Assembly (NCBI GenBank): GCA_002110485.1
Contig: MOWL01000045.1
Span: 1,798,001 to 1,862,000 of the forward strand
Direction: 5' to 3'
Source: Emergomyces orientalis
Lineage: Eukaryota; Ascomycota; Eurotiomycetes; Onygenales; Ajellomycetaceae
Length of the DNA: 64,000 nt
Shown here one piece after another: positions 34,800 to 43,858 of the stretch. The notes under the pieces were generated by a model that saw only the letters and a list, made by a program, of their open reading frames with translations, had not been told where the DNA came from and ran no database searches. Position numbers and translations under genes: made by a program. The first letter of the stretch is position 1. Each line of letters starts with the position of its first letter.

Positions 34800-34898
34800 T
34801 GGGGCGAGCCGGGATCGAACCAGCGACCTTACGATTTTTGATAATCTGAACCGAAGTTGAACTTCAGTCGTACGCTCTCCCAACTGAGCTATCACCCC
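34800..34898 (-). tRNA. tRNA-Phe(GAA) with 26-nt intron, copy 3
   Basis: Exons are 34862-34898 and 34800-34835; the intron is 34836-34861. The mature part is identical to copy 1, and the intron differs from copy 1 by one base (CTTCGG instead of CTTCAG). The 5' flank just outside the gene, CATTGGATG on the plus strand, is also shared with copy 1, so the two probably arose by a recent duplication or gene conversion. Confidence 0.95.
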
Positions 34899-35347
34899 AT
34901 TGGATGGTTCAAAACCCAAATTGCTAGATTGCAATAAATAAACATTGATTGATTCTTTGGCGCGAAATATATAAGAAATGGCCCAGAGTGTGGTTCAAAG
35001 TCTCCAGTTCTCAGTGTTTGATACTCTCTTTCTGTATATTGAGATGTTACATATAGTCAAGTGGGCACAATATCTCTCTTTTTTACCGTTTAACAAGAAG
35101 GCCGTACACATGTCACGCGCAAATGAAGCAAAATGCTTAAAAAGGATAAAACCTGTAACGTAAGAAAACAAATATACAGTGTCCGAATGACGGAAGAAGC
35201 CCGCGCGAAATCAATAATATATATATATCCATTCCAAAATTGCCCAAATTTTTTTAGCATGACAAAAAAAGAGCGAATGAGATATAGATGCATACGCATG
35301 TGTTTAGTTTAAAATCGATGACCTGAACGCCCCGTGAATAGCGCGAA
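34899..35347. other. Spacer, tRNA copy 3 to receptor gene
   Basis: No gene was seen. It contains the 3' flank of the minus-strand receptor gene and a TA repeat near 35216-35227. Confidence 0.5.
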
Positions 35348-36065
35348 TCAATCATCCCACTCCTCATCCAACTGATCAATCAATCTATTCTCCTCTTCTA
35401 CATCTGTCCTCCTTCCCCTCCCACCATTAGTGCCACTACCACTACCATCACGGCGCCCGCCAATGGCGCCAACAAGCCCGCCGCCACGCCTGTCGTTAAC
35501 GTTGTGGCTGCCGTTGGAGAAATGCGAGTAACCCGTTGGAGATTTGAGATTGTTGGAGCGGAAGCATCGGGAGATGGAGGTGAAGAAGATGATGGAGAGG
35601 TCCTGCGGTTTCGTGGGTTGGGGTCGGGTCAGTATTTTTCTTCCTTTATATTCTCTTTTGTTTTCTTTTCAATGGCTCTTTTTTGGGAGTGGGCGAGTGG
35701 CCGGGTGGGGGATCCTATGTGGGGATGGGACCTTTAAGGGTGGAGAAAATAATGATTATAAGGATTAGGGTGGAGACTTGGCGGGGAAAAAGGGGCCGCA
35801 AAGAGGGGAGAGAGGAGAACAAAATCACCGAGCAACTGGGGACAGTATACACGCGAAACAATGAGAAGTAGGTGGTGTGGGTTGTTTCTTAGGAGGTAAT
35901 CTTTAAATTCAAGGGGAGGGTTGGCTGATAGGGAGAGCGCAGATCATCCAACAGCGCCCCGCAGTGGAATCGCGGTCTGAGTAAAGGGCTGTGCTGATCG
36001 ATAAAATGATGTCACCGGGAAGTAGATACAACAGAAATTCCAGGGCTTGTGTATTGCTAACCAAG

Positions 36066-36099
<34 letters not shown>

Positions 36100-37468
36100 T
36101 GGAAAAGGCCATACACAGACGAGGATTAACCTAGTTGAGGGTGTGATATATGCACATTCTTCATAAAACCCCGCCTGAACCGGCGGGCCATGGGAAGATA
36201 TCAAGAGCAAAAGAAGCAAAAATCAATCAAGTCGTGATACAGGCAAAGAAACTTTTCCACGTGTGTCGAACGGTGAATATGCTGTCGCCATGCCACGGCG
36301 TGGGCGGGTTCGGGATAATGATAGCTTGGACGGTATACATAATAAACTTACCCGTAGGAATGAGGCCGCACCGGCCCACATGCTATAATTCGGGCATTGT
36401 CTCCACCCACGCTGGTGCATGACTGTTCGTTGATACGCGCATCCGCCAAGTAGATATACGGCTACGGCTATCAAGGCACTGGATAACAAAAAGGAGAGTC
36501 AGTATTTTTATTGTTACCCCGCATGACTCTTGGTTCCGGGAATTGGATTTATAAACATACATCACACCAAAGACACCAGCTGGACCCAGTCCACCTTCGG
36601 TGCGCGCGACACCACCACATGCAGCGGCACTCCGTACCTCAAAGTAATAGGTGCACGAATCGAGGGTCCCAACGAACGACACGGATGCCGCTGGGGACAC
36701 CAGATCCCGGTCACACAGGAAAGACATGAGAGTAGATTTTCGACGGGACGAATGAGCAGGCTCGTGGTCCGAATTTTCGCCCTTCTTTCCGTCGTCTTTG
36801 TCCCTATCACCCGTCTCCTTATCCTTATTCTTATCATGTTTATCGTTGTCATCTTGGTCATGTTCCTTGTCCTTCTTGGGAGTATCGCCATCTATTATTT
36901 CGAGGTTGTTGAAGTTCGACGATCTCGGCGCCGGGCAAGGAGAGCCGTCGGTATAATTGAGTGTCAGTTTACGTCCGCGGAAAACGAGTTCGGATGCTTG
37001 TTGCCTGAGAAAGAAATGTATTCTTTTTAGCATGTCTATTGTTTGGAATACGTTCCGCGTTCATCCCAAATTCCCAAATTATTACCAATCCACCTACCCA
37101 ATTGAATATTCTTTCCCATCTAATGTATAGTACGCGCTGACATTTGCCCATTTTGACTCCTCCACTCCAACCACATCCCTCAAATCTTCGATAACAGGAG
37201 CGCATATGTTTAGTGTAAAATTAGCGGGGTAATCGTATCCCCTAGCATGCCAACTGTCTTCTCTGTCGCTACTATGAAGCTTCTTCCCATCTTTCATTTC
37301 TGGCGGCGATAGTGCTATGGTATTAAGATCAAAATAGGCACCTGTCGTAGGGGAGAATATAGTGCATGGTTTCAGGTCATTTTTTGAGTGTTCAGCTCCG
37401 GAGGTCGAAGAACATAGAATGAGTAACTGAACGGCGACGGTTAGGAAAGCCGAGCTCGTGGAATGCAT
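35348..37468 (-). CDS. MRL1: Mrl1-type MRH-domain sorting receptor, 398 aa
   Basis: Four exons on the minus strand: 37098-37468, 36561-37004, 36352-36478 and 35348-35602. Introns are 93, 82 and 749 nt, all GT-AG and frame-preserving. The start at 37468 gives a clean signal peptide (MHSTSSAFLTVAVQLLILCS); an ATG at 37498 would add ten residues. The lumenal domain carries mannose-6-phosphate-receptor-homology features: FDLNTIAL, DSWHARGYDYPANFTLNICAP, YSIGQQ, FRGRKLTLNYTDGSPCP, LMSFLCDRD and SCTYYFEVRS. One membrane helix (about 262-285) precedes a cytosolic tail ending in the acidic LIDQLDEEWDD. Yeast Mrl1 helps sort vacuolar hydrolases between Golgi and endosome. An unusual charged Lys/Asp-rich stretch (residues about 165-205) interrupts the lumenal domain, and the last intron holds an A29 tract. 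The gene shares its promoter region with the sterol reductase. Confidence 0.9.
36066..36094. repeat. Homopolymer A29 in receptor intron
   Basis: Twenty-nine A in a row on the plus strand (T on the gene's strand) inside the 749-nt third intron of the receptor gene. Confidence 0.95.
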
Positions 37469-38293
37469 GATGGAAGAGCTTTTTAAATATGATTGCAAGT
37501 ATGTACTAAAGGGGGTGGGAGGATTTTCGACGCTGCAGTGGAGAAAAGTAGAGAGCCACTATGGGCTTCCACGAAAAAGAGGGAACACCAGTTGGGCAAA
37601 ATGCTGAGGCAGGAACTGAGAAGCACAAGTTAAAAGACAGAAATGGAGAGTGATGACGGTGACGGAGGCTGTACTCCGTGCGATGAAACGTAGATGGCGG
37701 AATATGTCTGAGGTGTTAAATGTAATCAGCCCTCGGGGAGTTTTGTTCCAGAACCCAATGGGTTTGGCCTGTCTCATGTTCTCCAGCCAAGATTTGACAT
37801 TGCGGCACCAAAGCGTGGCAAAGCTTGGCGTTGTCAAGGAGCAATAAATAAAATCATGTGATATCCCATCACGTGGAAAAATATTGGGCAAATCTTCGGA
37901 TTATATATCTTCCGAGTGACATCTGGCCCCTTGGAAAGCACGGATACACGCTAATCCTCTTTAGGCTATTCAACCGCGAATCTGTGGTCCCGTGACAGGT
38001 ACCCGTATCGAGCCCGAGCCACGTTAAAATATTTTTTATGGCCTCATGTTTTTGTGACAGTTGCCGACTCCCTGCTCCGCCTCCAACTGAGTATCAAACA
38101 TCCCCCTTTTCTTCTTCTTTTCTTTTCTTTTCTTTTTTGCCCAGCCAGTGTTATATATATTCTTCCCCACCCCCTCCTATCCTGTTTTATGCTTTACAAA
38201 TGATCTAAATTTCACGAGTCGGGGGCAATTGCTGCTATCGCTGTTTTGCGTTTATTTCGCAGGTGGCTCATTTTACCTTTCTGATCCGCTATA
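37469..38293. promoter_or_regulatory. Divergent promoter, receptor / sterol reductase
   Basis: This 825-bp region separates the two start codons. It holds two E-box-like elements close together, ATCATGTGAT at 37853-37862 and ATCACGTGG at 37868-37876. A pyrimidine tract of CTTTT-type repeats lies at about 38104-38138, just upstream of the reductase start. Sterol genes in fungi are often controlled by SREBP-type bHLH factors that bind such sites, but control here is inferred. Confidence 0.5.
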
Positions 38294-39973
38294 ATGGGCG
38301 AAAAAACCGAAAAGAAAACCGCTGAAAAGAAAGTTGCAGAGAAAAAGGTTGATGCAAAGAAGGCCTCAGCACTCACTCCGGCAGCTGCATTTGAACAACA
38401 TGGATATGAGTTCTTTGGACCGTACGTCTCCGTTCAACATCACCACCTATGAATTTGTAAAATGTGCATTGTGCTTACTTGCAGTTTAGCCCGGGGACTT
38501 TTATCCTAATCACCGTCCTCCCAATTCTCATCTATATATTTCCTTTCATCTGCAACGATATTTCCGGATGCCCAGCACCTTCCCTCCTCCACCCTTCTAC
38601 CCTTGTGCTTGAGACCTTAAAACAAGAAGTTGGATGGCCTGAAAACGGACTGAGGGGTCTATATGACACCCAAGCTACCCTCTATGTTCTTGGCTACTAT
38701 CTGCTTCTGCTGGTTCTCCAAATTGTGCTGCCAGGGCGAGAAGTAGACGGAGTACTTCTTGCAAGTGGAGGAAGGCACAAGTATAAATTCAACAGTGAGT
38801 AATTCTTTCAAACTGCCGAGATAGCCTTGGCCAGAGTCTGACTCGGATTTCTCTGCAATAGCGCTTCTTTCCGCTATTCTGATTCTGGGGGGATGCGCTG
38901 CTGGGAGTTACGTATACGGTGCCAATTTCCCTGTGTGGACTTTCCTTTGGGATAATTATATTCAAATCATAACCGCAAACCTCGTTATCTCCGTGGCACT
39001 CACGCTTTTCGTCTATCTTCGAAGCTTCACTGTTCCAGCACCGGGACAACCCAACCCGACACACCGAGAACTTTCTCCTGGTGGTAGCAGTGGCAATCCG
39101 ATTTACGATTTCTTCATGGGACGTGAACTCAACCCGCGAATCACCCTACCAATCCCCTTTGTCAGCGAAGCATCAAAAATATTCGATATCAAGGTTTTCT
39201 GCGAGATGCGACCTGGTCTGTTGGGCTGGATCATTTTGAATTTATCCAACATTGCACATCAGCACAAGGTCAACTCGGGCCAGGTTACCATATCGATACT
39301 ACTCGTTACCTTCTTCCAGGCTTTCTACGCGATTGATAGCTTCTATATGGAACCTGCTATTCTTACAACAATGGACGTGATCATGGACGGGTTTGGATTT
39401 ATGTTGTCATTTGGCGATTTGGTCTGGGTGCCATTCATTTTCTCGATACAAACAAGATACCTCGCCGTTTACCCTCTAGACATGGGTCCGCAGGGCATTG
39501 CAATGGTGTTGGCAGTTCAAGCAGTCGGTTATTACGTCTTCCGCAGCACAAACAACCAAAAGAACCGATTCCGCACGGACCCTAACGATCCCCGAGTCAA
39601 GCATCTGAAGTATATCGAAACCGCTACCGGGTCCCGGCTGCTGGTATCCGGCTGGTGGGGTTGTGCTCGCCATGTCAACTATCTGGGCGATTGGGTGATG
39701 TCTTGGGCATATTGCCTTCCTACTGGCGTTGCCGGTTATCTCTTGCTCGACCATGTGGATCCAATCACAGGGGCTATTGAGAAACGCGCCGTCCAAACAC
39801 CCGAGGTTCGTGGTTGGGGTATTCCAGTTACATATTTCTTTATGGTATATTTTACCATTCTCCTCATTCATCGGGAGAGAAGGGACGAGGCAAAATGCAG
39901 AAGGAAGTATGGCAAGGATTGGGATAGATATACTTCCATTGTGAAAAGCAGAATTGTACCAGGAATTTATTAA
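38294..39973 (+). CDS. ERG24: C-14 sterol reductase, Erg24 family, 514 aa
   Basis: Three exons: 38294-38421, 38490-38794 and 38862-39973, with GT-AG introns of 68 and 67 nt (phases 2 and 1). The second-exon acceptor is the TTTAG at 38485-38489; it restores FFGPPGTFILITVLP. The product has about eight membrane helices and the family motifs NDISGCPAPSLLHP, GRELNPRI, DIKVFCEMRPGLLGW, LLVSGWWGCARHVNYLGD and, at the end, RRDEAKCRRKYGKDWDRY. Erg24 reduces the C14-15 double bond left by lanosterol 14-demethylase, using NADPH, in the ER membrane during ergosterol synthesis. The first 40 residues are a Lys/Glu-rich soluble leader (EKKTAEKKVAEKKVDAKK), longer than in yeast. The gene is divergent from the Mrl1-type receptor and convergent with the tRNA deaminase gene. 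Confidence 0.95.
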
Positions 39974-40293
39974 GCTGTCACTGGTCGAGATCTCAAGTCT
40001 ATTTTTTTTCTTTCTGAGGGGAGAATTTAAATTAGCATAGCATAGCATTTCTTGCTTTTGGTTCATCTGGCGGTGCTATGCCTTTTGTTTTTGTTTTTCT
40101 TTTGTCTGGTCTTTTTTTTACCTCGGTGACTGACGCCCAAAAAAGGTGTGAAGTTCGCGTTTATCTACAATGATGTAATACTATTAATAATTTTACGAGT
40201 AATACCGAATATATATAGCTTGACCGAAAGTTTTAAGGCACATTATGTATTGGCGGACACATCTCTCAGTTCTATAAAATATGATATAGAGCT
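39974..40293. other. Convergent 3' spacer, ERG24 / TAD1
   Basis: A 320-bp, T-rich region between two converging stop codons. It should contain both 3' untranslated regions. No gene was seen. Confidence 0.5.
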
Positions 40294-42418
40294 TTATATC
40301 CTTCCCACAACCTTTCTAGCCCTGGGTTCATCTAAAACCTCCAAACCCCAATCTTCGTCCCCACGATTCTCAACCCAATTTCCAAGCACACCTCTCACAT
40401 CCGACATAACCTCCTTTCTAACCCTCACCGGGCCAAGACCCACCTTGACACATCTCCGTTTCATCGTATCATAACTCTGCGCTGTGAGTACGCATTCTTT
40501 TACTTTCGCAAATATTTGGCTGTATTGAGCATCACCCAACGCTTTCTCTGTACTCATATGCGTCTCGCTTTTGTCCGTCTGAACCGTGGCGGCATTATTC
40601 CTACTGCAATCATCGTTGGACGGCAGAAGCTGCACAATGTCCCTAAGTAAACCCCACATCTTTGCGCGGGACAGTGCGCTTGCTTTCCGTGGAGTGGGCG
40701 ACGAGAGCCGGTAACCTTGTCTAACGCCATTTATGAGAGTTTCATTTAGGTTAGTCGTTGATGTTGTTCGTTTCCCGTGTTTCCCATTCATCGCTGTAAA
40801 TGATGGAGCAGCCGTCCAAATTGCAGAGATATTTCCTGGTTTACTTTTTCTCTTCACCTCCCCATCGTTATCCGTCGGTTTCCCAAATGCCCACTCCTCC
40901 TGGACCTGGGTAGTCGGTACGGGGCGAACCTCGAATGGATGGAATGCGTACTCCACCCGCCCGCCTGGAGACACCGTATTGTCGTCATCGTCGTCGCTCC
41001 ATACCCGCCCATTTAACCCCCTAAGTCTCCCGGTTTCATCACCCCCAAACGCCCTCGCACATGCCACGCGGCTTATTTCCTCCTCGGGAAGCAGCAGCGC
41101 GGATAAGTAGGCATTTGGGCTTGAGGAAATAAGTAGGCAGGCAGGAAATGCCAGAAGAGATGTCACCTGCTTCACAGCCAACTTGTCGGAGCAGGATTTG
41201 CTCAGAGTTGATTCGGCGTCGGCACGAGAAGGCTTGCGGCGCACGGCGCCGAGGATGGAGAAGTGGGCGCGTCCGTTGAGTAGATTTGTGGTGATGTGTG
41301 GGTTGTTTGCTTGACTGCTATTGCTATCGTTAATACAACTGGATTTTTCGGAATTGTTTTTGGCTTTGAGGGGAGGTGTAGCCCATGGTGTCGGGTCTTC
41401 TTGAGAGCCCATGCAAAGTTCCATGCTGGCATCGCCACAAGGAGCACATGTGCCGTACATGTATATTTTTAGGTCCTTGCGGAGTTCGAAAGGTGGCCAG
41501 GAGAGTTTTGTCCTTGGTAAATGGTTGGTATCTGAAGTACTTGAGATAGTGCATGAGGCTAGCTTTTTCTCTGTTTCCGGTTGATGCCTCCAATTTATGA
41601 ATGCTGATGCCTGCTTAGTAGCTATCTCTTCACGGACTGGACATGTCCCCGCCTCATTGTTGTCGTTATTGTCGTTGACTCCGATCCTTTCATATTCAAC
41701 TTCATTATTTGGGGGATCTATCTTCCGTTCAAGAATTGATTTACATTCTTGAAGGAGCCAGTGGTTGAAAGCCCGAATCGCTAGGATTTCGGCGTGGCTG
41801 TCATGCAGTACCATGCCCTGGCATTGGTTTATCTGAGAAGATGAGTGGCATTTTGCCCCTGTTCTGTTTCCCAAAATCAGCGGAATTGGTTCACACGATA
41901 GGTAATAGAATATGGTATACGTACGCGATAGCTACGCACGTTAAAACCTCGTCCGGTGTATCCTCCCCTTTGATGTAGCATTAATTAACTAGTGCCCATA
42001 AAATATATGATTCCATATTTCAATTGATCGGAAATTAAAGACACAGCGTATGCTCAAGGTGAAGGATAGCAAGCGAGCTCAATTCAAGAATAGACAGGCT
42101 CATGTAATATTCAATCAAATAATTATGTGGCTCAAATGAACGTATAATAAGAGCTCAGCTGCAATATCCGGGTATGGGGGAGGCTTCAGAAATGGGGGCA
42201 AGGGAAAAAAGCAAGCATATATGTGTTTTTCTTCTAGTAGAACAGGCTAAATCATAATTCAAAGTGTCGGGCTTACCAATAACAAGCACAATGCCGCTCA
42301 GGGGTACCCATTCCCTGGATCCATTGGGATGAATTGTTGGTTTACTGCGCTTCGGCAGCGCATCAAAATGAGAATGGACAAGCCTTGCTATGCGACTTTC
42401 CAATGAAGCGACGCCCAT
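40294..42418 (-). CDS. TAD1: tRNA-specific adenosine deaminase, Tad1/ADAT1 family, 584 aa
   Basis: Three exons on the minus strand: 42277-42418, 41925-41967 (43 nt) and 40294-41863, joined by GT-AG introns of 309 and 61 nt. Splicing gives the unbroken LVIGEDTPDEVLTCVAIATG before the deaminase core. The zinc site is visible: His85 with the catalytic Glu87 in LHDSHAEILAIRAF, Cys204 in TCAPCGDASMELC and probably Cys286 in SKSCSDKLAV. Tad1 converts adenosine 37 to inosine in eukaryotic tRNA-Ala. The protein is longer than the yeast enzyme because of low-complexity Asn/Asp-rich stretches between the motifs (near VNDNNDNNEAG) and after them. The start at 42418 is the first ATG and leads straight into a plausible N-terminal helix. 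The gene is divergent from the SF3b5 gene, 265 bp away. Confidence 0.92.
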
Positions 42419-42566
42419 TAGAATACGGTCGATCTATCTCAAAAGTAATACCAAGATAATAATCGAGACCATCCTGAAATCAGTATGCCTTTGCATATCC
42501 ATGATGCTACCTGGATATCAACTTCTCGACGTGAAGTCGTTAAAAAGAAAATTTGCCAAGAAGCCC

Positions 42567-42574
42567 CACGTGAT
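42567..42574. promoter_or_regulatory. E-box CACGTGAT in TAD1/SF3b5 promoter
   Basis: CACGTGAT lies about 150 bp upstream of the TAD1 start and 110 bp upstream of the SF3b5 start. A related AACGTGATTGATCA follows at about 42588. Confidence 0.4.
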
Positions 42575-42683
42575 TGTTCAATTGTTCAACGTGATTGATC
42601 AATGATTGCCCAAATGGTCATATTCAACGACTGCTTCCAATTCAAACATAAACGCAGCATCTCATTTCACTAACGAATTCACA

Positions 42684-43049
42684 ATGGCCGATAAACTGCG
42701 CACTCTCCAGAATCTCGAGGCCCTCCAAGCCCGTTACGTCGGCACCGGCCACGCAGACACCACCAAATACGAGTGGACGTCGAACATCCTCCGCGACAGC
42801 TATGCTTCGTACGTTGGACACCCGCCCCTATTGGAATACATGGCAATCGGGATGGGGGAGAACAAAGAGAAAGTTCGAGCTATGATGATAGAAAAGATGG
42901 TTCGCGGGGCAGGGAATCCGCCGGAGGTGAGATTACCCTCTCCTCTTTTTCCTTTTGGATGTGACGATTGTGGAGAAATACCAAAACCGTCTTCGAGATT
43001 TGTATACGGAGTGCTAATGGGATGGCTCGGAATATAGGTGCAAGAATAA
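42684..43049 (+). CDS. SF3B5: Splicing factor SF3b subunit 5 (SF3b10/Ysf3), 84 aa
   Basis: Two exons: 42684-42926 (81 codons) and 43038-43049, which encodes only Val-Gln-Glu and the stop. The 111-nt intron is GT-AG in phase 0 and has a GCTAATG branch-like site. The protein matches the small, highly conserved SF3b5 subunit: LQARYVGTGHADTTKYEW, RDSYASYVGHPPLL and EYMAIGMGENKEKVR. Length is close to the 84-86 residues usual for the family. SF3b5 is part of the SF3b complex of the U2 snRNP, which recognises the intron branch site in the nucleus. The start at 42684 is chosen because the conserved sequence begins there; an upstream in-frame ATG at 42606 would add 26 unrelated residues. Confidence 0.95.
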
Positions 43050-43858
43050 CGCCACGCCAGCTCGCTGCAGTGGAATGAAGGGGACCGGACACGCGGTTCC
43101 CCATCCCAAAATACCCGCGAACGACCCCCCACTTCAGCAGGTATTTTCTTGAACATCGTTCTAAACATCGGTTTGGCATTCGTTGACGATACCTACTGGC
43201 AATACGACCCATGTGTCATCCTTTTTCGCCTTGATATCGGATCTAGAGATAATAATGCATCGACGCCGGAATTTGATCTTCGAAATTTTGAGAACGATCT
43301 TATACTGTTTATGGGAATGCTAAGTACAGTACAAACACCAGTATGGAAGGCCAGCATCGGTGGTGTGTGCGTGGGCCTACTGAATGAATTTAAGTCCACC
43401 ATTACAGAGAGTCGAGGGTGTCAAGCTGCTAGGGAGGGAATAGAATGCATACATACATTTTGATTGGGATTTACAAATTTTCTGGATGGCTGGAGAGGAG
43501 GGGAAGTCATGTCCTTTGATCCGTGCGGGTAGGAACAGGATATAATAACGATGTTAATTACCGTGGAAGGGATTCTCGTGTAGTTCCATGCGTGGTATAC
43601 GCTATTAATCATATTTCGCTATTGGGGGAAGCTTTTCTGTTCCGGAATACTCTGACACGAGTTGGATCGATCAAATATGCATTTTTTTCGCTATCAAATG
43701 CAACGGCGACATATATAAGAATATACATAACATATGTACAGTACATGAAAACGAAATGCCATAATCATCGCTCATTTCCTTCCCAAACCAATTTCTAGCA
43801 AGTCAACAGCCGAATATAGCGCCCCCGAAAATGTCCTGACAAAACATAAGAATCACTC
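43050..43858. other. Convergent 3' spacer, SF3b5 / DUF3074 gene
   Basis: No gene was seen in this 809-bp region. Short open frames on both strands lack motifs, and TA-type dinucleotide stretches occur near 43710-43740. Confidence 0.5.

Noticed and set aside
36530..37030. 166-codon plus-strand frame
   Set aside because: Antisense to exon 2 of the Mrl1-type receptor. The hydrophobic run is the reverse of the Lys/Asp-rich insertion.
37559..37891. 110-codon minus-strand frame in the ERG24/receptor promoter
   Set aside because: No motif, and it overlaps the region expected to hold both promoters.
39476..40066. 196-codon minus-strand frame
   Set aside because: Antisense to the conserved end of the sterol reductase gene.
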